Shown here: in pieces, positions 33,970 to 37,782 of the stretch
Numbering within the stretch: position 1 is the first letter of the stretch
Layout: the number at the start of each line of letters is the position of its first letter
DNA from: an uncultured Acidobacteriaceae bacterium
GTDB lineage: Bacteria; Acidobacteriota; Terriglobia; Terriglobales; Acidobacteriaceae
Length of the DNA stretch: 37,782 bases
Reading direction: 5' to 3'
Assembly (NCBI GenBank): GCA_903904755.1
Contig: CAIVDV010000044.1
Location: 1-37,782, forward strand
Program-made: the position numbers and the translations under genes
Notes under the pieces: generated by a model
Told to the model about the DNA's origin: nothing
Databases searched by the model: none
What the model saw: the letters and a program-made list of their open reading frames with translations, nothing else

Positions 33970-34002
33970 CGTGGATTCCTCCCGTAGAACTCCGACTTGT
34001 TC

Positions 34003-34043
34003 GGTCGTAGTTTGAGTATACGACCATTATTGTCGGCGTTCAA
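34003..34043 (-). promoter_or_regulatory. isc operon promoter with overlapping inverted repeat
   Basis: On the minus strand TTGAAC (34043-34038), a 17-nt spacer, and TATACT (34020-34015) form a good sigma-70 promoter about 45 bp before iscR. A perfect 7-bp inverted repeat GGTCGTA / TACGACC (34003-34009 / 34019-34025, 9-nt spacer) overlaps the -10 box and the expected start site. This is where an autorepressor such as IscR would bind; binding itself is inferred. Confidence 0.7.
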
Positions 34044-34168
34044 TGGCCGGGTGGTCAGGGGCAAGGATTTTTTTCATCCTGTGGTATCGGGCGGGGCGAT
34101 TTTGCGGGGAGAATCGGGCTGGATTTGCCGGTGGTGAACCTGAGAAGCATGTTTTCGCTTGCACCCCC

Positions 34169-34197
34169 TTGGACAAATTGCTGTGGCTCGATACAAT
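34169..34197 (+). promoter_or_regulatory. Promoter of the small zinc-ribbon gene
   Basis: TTGGAC (34169-34174), a 17-nt spacer and TACAAT (34192-34197) make a sigma-70-type promoter. Transcription would start near 34204, only 14 nt before the first in-frame ATG (34218) and 35 nt before the second (34239). Confidence 0.55.
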
Positions 34198-34238
34198 CTG
34201 GCGCATGGACCGGCAAAATGCGGTCTCGACCAAAAACC

Positions 34239-34406
34239 ATGGCAAGCGCTTGCAAGCACCCCAAAGTCCGAGTGGTCTCCCGTCATGATGATGCGGAGTT
34301 CGTGGAATGCACTGAATGCGGAGAGGTATTTGACTCCGACGAGTTCCGGGATATGGAGCTGGAAGAGAAGGCCCGCCAGCTCGCCGCAGAGCCGGACGGC
34401 GAATAA
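34239..34406 (+). CDS. Small zinc-ribbon-like protein
   Basis: A protein of 55 residues (62 if the ATG at 34218 is used). Cys5 and His7 (ACKHPKVRVV) together with Cys24 and Cys27 (VECTECGEVF) form a one-knuckle zinc-ribbon pattern, followed by an acidic helix (SDEFRDMELEEKARQLAAE). No ribosome-binding site is clear for either start. A promoter is visible directly upstream. Function is unknown; proteins of this kind can bind nucleic acid or protein partners. Confidence 0.6.
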   Translation: MASACKHPKVRVVSRHDDAEFVECTECGEVFDSDEFRDMELEEKARQLAAEPDGE

Positions 34407-34466
34407 GAGACGCGCTGCGGGGCAGCGTGAGATGGGTGACTGACGCGGCCTGGAGGAATCGGGCGG

Positions 34467-35102
34467 CTATTCCGGCTTGCTGCCGGGGTTGCCTGCGAGT
34501 TCAAGGCGGCGCGAGGCGACCAGTGCATAGTGGAAGCCGGAGGCCACGGTAAGGATGATGGTGGCGTTGAGGGCGATGGTGCGACCCTCATTGACCCACG
34601 CCTGGACCGAGGGCTGATTGGGCATCTGGCTGAGCAGGACAAAACCAATGGCGATGACCTGGCTGAAGCTGTTTGCCTTGCCGAGGAAGGTGGGGTGGAA
34701 GTCGCGCAGGGTGGTGGTGTTGTAGAGGATCCAGGCGACGAGGAGCATGCCGATATCGCGGCCGAAGACGACGGCGGCGATGCGGGGCTCGAGGATTCCC
34801 ATCCAGGTAAGGACGAGGAAGAGGGAGCTTAGCATGACCTTGTCTGCGATGGGGTCAAGGTACTGGCCGAGGCGGGTTCGCTGGCGGAGGATACGGGCGA
34901 GGGTGCCGTCCATGGCATCCGTGATTGCGGCAACGAGGAAGATTCCGAAGGCCAGAGCGAAGCGGTGTTCGAGGACGGTGACCACCAGGAATGGGGTCAG
35001 CGCGATGCGAACCATGGTGAGGAGATTGGGCGCAGCCAGCAGCGGATTCACGGGGGTGATTCCGGAGAGATTCAGATCGGCCGCTCCCCTGCCTGTACTC
35101 AT
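34467..35102 (-). CDS. CDP-alcohol phosphatidyltransferase (PgsA-like)
   Basis: A 211-residue inner-membrane enzyme. It contains the full CDP-alcohol motif Asp62-x2-Asp65-Gly66-x2-Ala69-Arg70-x8-Gly79-x3-Asp83-x3-Asp87 (TDAMDGTLARILRQRTRLG and QYLDPIADK), which binds metal and CDP-diacylglycerol. About five to six hydrophobic helices follow the usual order, beginning with APNLLTMVRIALTPFLVV, as in phosphatidylglycerophosphate synthases. Cardiolipin-synthase-type members of the same family are not excluded. The ATG at 35102 was chosen because it opens just before the first helix; the upstream open frame is low-complexity Pro/Thr and unlikely to be translated. It stands alone, next to the tRNA-Val gene. 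Confidence 0.88.
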   Translation of the reverse strand: MSTGRGAADLNLSGITPVNPLLAAPNLLTMVRIALTPFLVVTVLEHRFALAFGIFLVAAITDAMDGTLARILRQRTRLGQYLDPIADKVMLSSLFLVLTWMGILEPRIAAVVFGRDIGMLLVAWILYNTTTLRDFHPTFLGKANSFSQVIAIGFVLLSQMPNQPSVQAWVNEGRTIALNATIILTVASGFHYALVASRRLELAGNPGSKPE

Positions 35103-35311
35103 CAACAGAATGTTAACGCAGTCCAATGTTGTTTGCCGACTGGATGTGCAAGAAGGGTGAGCGGGGATGTCTGGATGGAGTGCTTGTGGGGTGTCAGGGG
35201 TTGTCGGGAGGGCCGGTTTTGGGGGAGTTTTGGCGGGGGTTTGGCCTTCGCGGGGCAAAGCTGTTAAACTTTGAAAGTTGCCGAGGGCACCCGCCCCGGC
35301 CGTAACGACGC

Positions 35312-35388
35312 AGGCGCGTAGCTCAGTTGGTTAGAGCGCTTCCTTGACACGGAAGAGGTCGTTGGTTCGAATCCAATCGTGCCTACCA
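35312..35388 (+). tRNA. tRNA-Val (anticodon GAC)
   Basis: A 77-nt cloverleaf with acceptor stem AGGCGCG / CGTGCCT (one G-T pair), D-arm GCTCAGTTGGTTAGAGC, anticodon stem CTTCC / GGAAG around loop TTGACAC, T-arm with GGTTCGAATCC, discriminator A and encoded CCA. The anticodon GAC reads GUC/GUU valine codons. Its 3' end borders an integrase gene, so it is the likely island attachment site. Confidence 0.96.
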
Positions 35389-35432
35389 ATTATCGATTCA
35401 AAGACATCCTAGACAGTCCAATGAGACTCGAT

Positions 35433-35466
35433 AAGCCGCTGATAAATCAGTGGCTTTTGTCTTTTT
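35433..35466 (+). terminator. Intrinsic terminator after tRNA-Val
   Basis: The stem AAGCCGCTGAT (35433-35443) / ATCAGTGGCTT (35446-35456), ten of eleven pairs plus one G-T, is followed by TTGTCTTTTT. It lies 45 nt after the tRNA and is the strongest intrinsic terminator in the window. It also makes a translation start at 35450 for the integrase implausible. Confidence 0.85.
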
Positions 35467-35501
35467 ACGTCCAAAGGCGTACTGTGGAAGCCATGTTCCC
35501 G

Positions 35502-35573
35502 TGGGGGTACATCTGGGGGTATCAATTCCAGAATTTGGGGGTACCGGAGAAATCCGACCCGAAGTTGGGGGTA
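35502..35573 (+). repeat. Four direct repeats of TGGGGGTA
   Basis: Exact copies start at 35502, 35514, 35536 and 35566, spaced 12, 22 and 30 bp, between the tRNA-Val terminator and the integrase start. Such clustered direct repeats near an attachment site fit arm-type integrase or excisionase binding sites. They could instead regulate the integrase promoter. Confidence 0.7.
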
Positions 35574-35578
35574 CACGC

Positions 35579-36796
35579 ATGGCGCTGACTGATACAGAAA
35601 TCCGCCGCTCCAAGCCTGGAGCCGCTCCATACAAACTTTCCGATGGTCATGGTCTCTACCTGCTAGTCAAGCCCAACGGTGGACGGCTGTGGCGCTGGAA
35701 GTATCGCTTCGATGGCAAAGAGAAGCTCATGGCACTTGGAACCTACCCGGAACTGTCCCTGGCCGACGCCCGTGAGCGCCACGCAATGGCCCGTAAGCAG
35801 CTTGTCAACGGAATCGACCCAATGGGGGAGCGCAAGGCCGAGAAGACCGCCGTCATAGTCGCCACGGAACACACTTTCAACAAGATTGCCGAGCAATGGC
35901 TGGAGCACTGGCGCGGCAACAAGAGCACCCGCCACTCTGAGACAACCCGGAACCGCCTCAAGGCCAACGTCTACCCGATTCTGGGGGAGAGGCCAATCGC
36001 GGAAGTCGAGCCAATGGAGCTTGTCCGGCTTGCCAAGGACATCGAAGCTCGTGGAGCCTCTGACATGGCGAAGCGGATTCTCCAGATTGTCGGCATGGTC
36101 TGCCGCTATGCCGTGGCGCACGGATACGCCAAGCGCAACCCTGCCGCAGAGATTCGCCCCTCAGACATCCTGAAGCCCACGCGCAAACAAAACATGGCGC
36201 GCATCGATGCCAAAGAGCTTCCGGCGCTGCTCCGGGCCATTGAAGTCTACGAGGGACGACAACTGACGCGGTTGGCAATCAAGCTCATGGCCCTCACATT
36301 TGTCCGCACCAGTGAACTGATTGGGGCGCGTTGGGAAGAATTCGACTTTGACGCCCGGCGCTGGTCGATTCCCGCAGCCCGAATGAAGATGAAGACGCCG
36401 CACATTGTGCCGCTTTCCTCTCAGACCATCGAAGTTCTGGAGCTTTTGCAGACAATCTCAGGGAGCGGAGCACTTGTCTTTCCCGGTGAGCAGTATGCGA
36501 ACAAGCCGATGTCCAATATGACCATCCTAAAGGCGCTGGAGCGCATGGGCTACAAGGGCCGCATGACTGGCCACGGCTTCCGTGGGCTTGCATCCACGAT
36601 CCTGCATGAGCAAGGCTATAACCACGACCATATCGAACTGCAACTTGCCCACGCCCCGCGCAACGAAGTCTCAGCAGCCTACAATCATGCCCTCTATCTT
36701 GAGCCGCGCACGCGGATGATGCAGGACTGGGCGGACTTCTTGGAGCAGACACGTCGCGGCGGCAAAGTACTGCCATTTCGGAGTACAGCCGCATAA
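35579..36796 (+). CDS. P4-type tyrosine integrase
   Basis: A 405-residue site-specific recombinase. The N-terminal DUF4102 arm-binding domain (ALTDTEIRRSKPGAAPYKLSDG, LYLLVKPNGGRLWRWKYRF, ALGTYPELSLADAR) is followed by a SAM-like core-binding domain (about 95-195) and the catalytic domain with Arg243 (FVRTSELIGARW), His332-x2-Arg335 (HGFRGLAST), His358 (LAHAPRNEV) and probable nucleophile Tyr368. This type inserts islands at tRNA 3' ends, matching the tRNA-Val upstream. The ATG at 35579 is used because earlier in-frame starts lie in the terminator. The set looks complete and functional. It is convergent with the second recombinase, 9 bp apart. Confidence 0.93.
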   Translation: MALTDTEIRRSKPGAAPYKLSDGHGLYLLVKPNGGRLWRWKYRFDGKEKLMALGTYPELSLADARERHAMARKQLVNGIDPMGERKAEKTAVIVATEHTFNKIAEQWLEHWRGNKSTRHSETTRNRLKANVYPILGERPIAEVEPMELVRLAKDIEARGASDMAKRILQIVGMVCRYAVAHGYAKRNPAAEIRPSDILKPTRKQNMARIDAKELPALLRAIEVYEGRQLTRLAIKLMALTFVRTSELIGARWEEFDFDARRWSIPAARMKMKTPHIVPLSSQTIEVLELLQTISGSGALVFPGEQYANKPMSNMTILKALERMGYKGRMTGHGFRGLASTILHEQGYNHDHIELQLAHAPRNEVSAAYNHALYLEPRTRMMQDWADFLEQTRRGGKVLPFRSTAA

Positions 36797-36805
36797 TTCG
36801 GAAGG

Positions 36806-37782
36806 CTACTGCTCAGGCGGTAGGCTCACTCCTTCCGCCTTGAACTTGCGGAAAACTGCCTCTGCGATAGCGTCCGGGCCGGATTGATGAAGTGCTGGAC
36901 TTCCGGAGTTCATTCCCTTGAAAATCTCTCCCTGCCGTTCAGTCGCCACCGTTCCATAGTTCCTGAGCGTAGTCAGAACTTGTTCATGCCCCGAGTTCTG
37001 ACTCCATGCCTTGTAATCCTCAACGGAACGGCACATCTCTCCGCCGAGCCTCGTCAACGTCTTGCGTATGCTATGCGGGTTGAAATACGGCAAGCCTGCC
37101 TGGGTGAATGCTTCCCTGAAGATCGTCCGAATGGGTCCGGCATCGCTCCAATTTGCCCGCTTCAAACCTACCGGCTCAAACTGGTGATTCTGCCCCAATG
37201 CCATTTCAGTCGCCGGAAACAGTGGATCGTCTCCGCCCCATAGCTTCTCTTTGATGAGGAAACTCACCCAGTTCTCTACAATCTGCCGGACCTCTTCGCC
37301 CACGGGAAAGAAGTAGGTGGTAAACGTCTTACTGAATTTTGTCTTCACCTCGCGGGCATCCTGGTAAACGCAGCCTTTCTTCAGGTCCAAATGCTTTAGC
37401 TTCATCGAAGCAATCGCCGAATCCCTTCCGCCGGTCAAGAGCACGAAGGCCACCAGCGCCCGATTCCTGCGTTCCAACTCGTTCCCTTCCGGCATGGCTG
37501 CGATCACATGCCTGACCTGCTCGAGCGTCGGCGATGGCCGCTCGCGATGGGCCGTTGCCACTCGCACATCCTTATCCGACAGATTGAAGTATTCGGCATC
37601 GGAATACTGGAGCCGGGCTTTGTACCCCGGCTGCCCGGCAAGCCAGAAGAAAAAGTCTCTCAACTGCTTCAGCGTGGCGTGCAGCGTCGCCTTGCTCAGC
37701 TTCTCCCCGGACCTCTGGCTGGTCTGCTCCGTCAGGTGGCGCTTGAAGGCAATCGCCTGCTCATGGTGGAACGCTTTGAAGC
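36806..37782 (-). CDS. Second tyrosine recombinase, 5' end cut by the window
   Basis: The frame is open from its stop at 36806 to the window end (at least 324 residues), so the N-terminus lies outside. The visible start includes a SAM-like core-binding domain (KATLHATLKQLRDFFFWLAG). The catalytic domain has LLTGGRDSAIASMKLKHLDL (Arg), NPHSIRKTLTRLG (His-x2-Arg) and SGHEQVLTTLRNYG (His and nucleophile Tyr). It differs from the neighbouring P4-type integrase and resembles phage/ICE XerD-like recombinases. It could serve the same island or a second one nested within it. A TTG at 37663 is a possible internal start but the open frame beyond it continues with protein-like sequence. Confidence 0.85.
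   Translation of the reverse strand, partial: FKAFHHEQAIAFKRHLTEQTSQRSGEKLSKATLHATLKQLRDFFFWLAGQPGYKARLQYSDAEYFNLSDKDVRVATAHRERPSPTLEQVRHVIAAMPEGNELERRNRALVAFVLLTGGRDSAIASMKLKHLDLKKGCVYQDAREVKTKFSKTFTTYFFPVGEEVRQIVENWVSFLIKEKLWGGDDPLFPATEMALGQNHQFEPVGLKRANWSDAGPIRTIFREAFTQAGLPYFNPHSIRKTLTRLGGEMCRSVEDYKAWSQNSGHEQVLTTLRNYGTVATERQGEIFKGMNSGSPALHQSGPDAIAEAVFRKFKAEGVSLPPEQ

Larger units (their letters stand above)
35375..37782. mobile_element. Edge of a tRNA-Val-integrated genomic island (truncated by window end)
   Basis: From the 3' end of tRNA-Val onward there are a P4-type integrase gene in the orientation usual for such islands, four direct repeats before it, and a second tyrosine recombinase. 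The far attachment site would be a repeat of the tRNA 3' end; it is not in this window, so the extent and cargo are unknown. Confidence 0.7.

Overview
The window looks like a chromosomal segment of an acidobacterium, most likely class Terriglobia (Granulicella/Terriglobus/Edaphobacter-like). This is an inference from protein families: a large Oar-like TonB-dependent receptor with an N-terminal carboxypeptidase-regulatory domain, a DUF2934 protein with a Lys/Ala/Pro tail, a DUF4337 protein, an acidobacterial-style UPF0102 protein, and many short palindromic intergenic repeats. No rRNA or other taxonomic marker is present.

Positions 330-17876 are a carbohydrate-use region. After a decayed carboxymuconolactone decarboxylase-like gene come a TonB-dependent receptor (-), a divergent LacI-type regulator, a GH2 exo-beta-glucosaminidase-like enzyme, an APC permease, a secreted barrel/sulfatase-modifying-factor fusion, a small DUF2934 protein (-), a secreted six-hairpin glycosidase (-) and a sugar-porter MFS transporter. 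A plausible scheme is uptake of an amino-sugar glycan by the receptor, periplasmic trimming by the GH2 and six-hairpin enzymes, inner-membrane import by the permeases, and control by the LacI protein at a palindromic site between its gene and the receptor gene.

Positions 18360-27671 are mixed housekeeping and accessory genes: an orphan Xre regulator, tsaD, cysS, a hicB-hicA toxin-antitoxin pair, DUF4337, a secreted PsbP/Mog1-like protein, an EamA exporter, a class III aminotransferase and a UPF0102 protein. The tsaD reading frame carries an in-frame array of sixteen 9-bp units followed by a palindrome. The same array-linker-palindrome composite recurs just after tsaD and upstream of the aminotransferase gene. 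Palindrome-only copies lie in two gaps of the isc operon.

Positions 27668-33969 hold a complete minus-strand iron-sulfur assembly operon, iscR-iscS-iscU-iscA-hscB-hscA-fdx-iscX. Its promoter is easy to read and is overlapped by a perfect inverted repeat, the likely IscR site. Upstream are a small zinc-ribbon protein and a CDP-alcohol phosphatidyltransferase.

From 35312 to the end there is a tRNA-Val(GAC) gene, a strong terminator, four direct TGGGGGTA repeats and two convergent tyrosine-recombinase genes. This is the edge of a tRNA-targeted genomic island whose body lies beyond the window; the last gene is cut by the window end.
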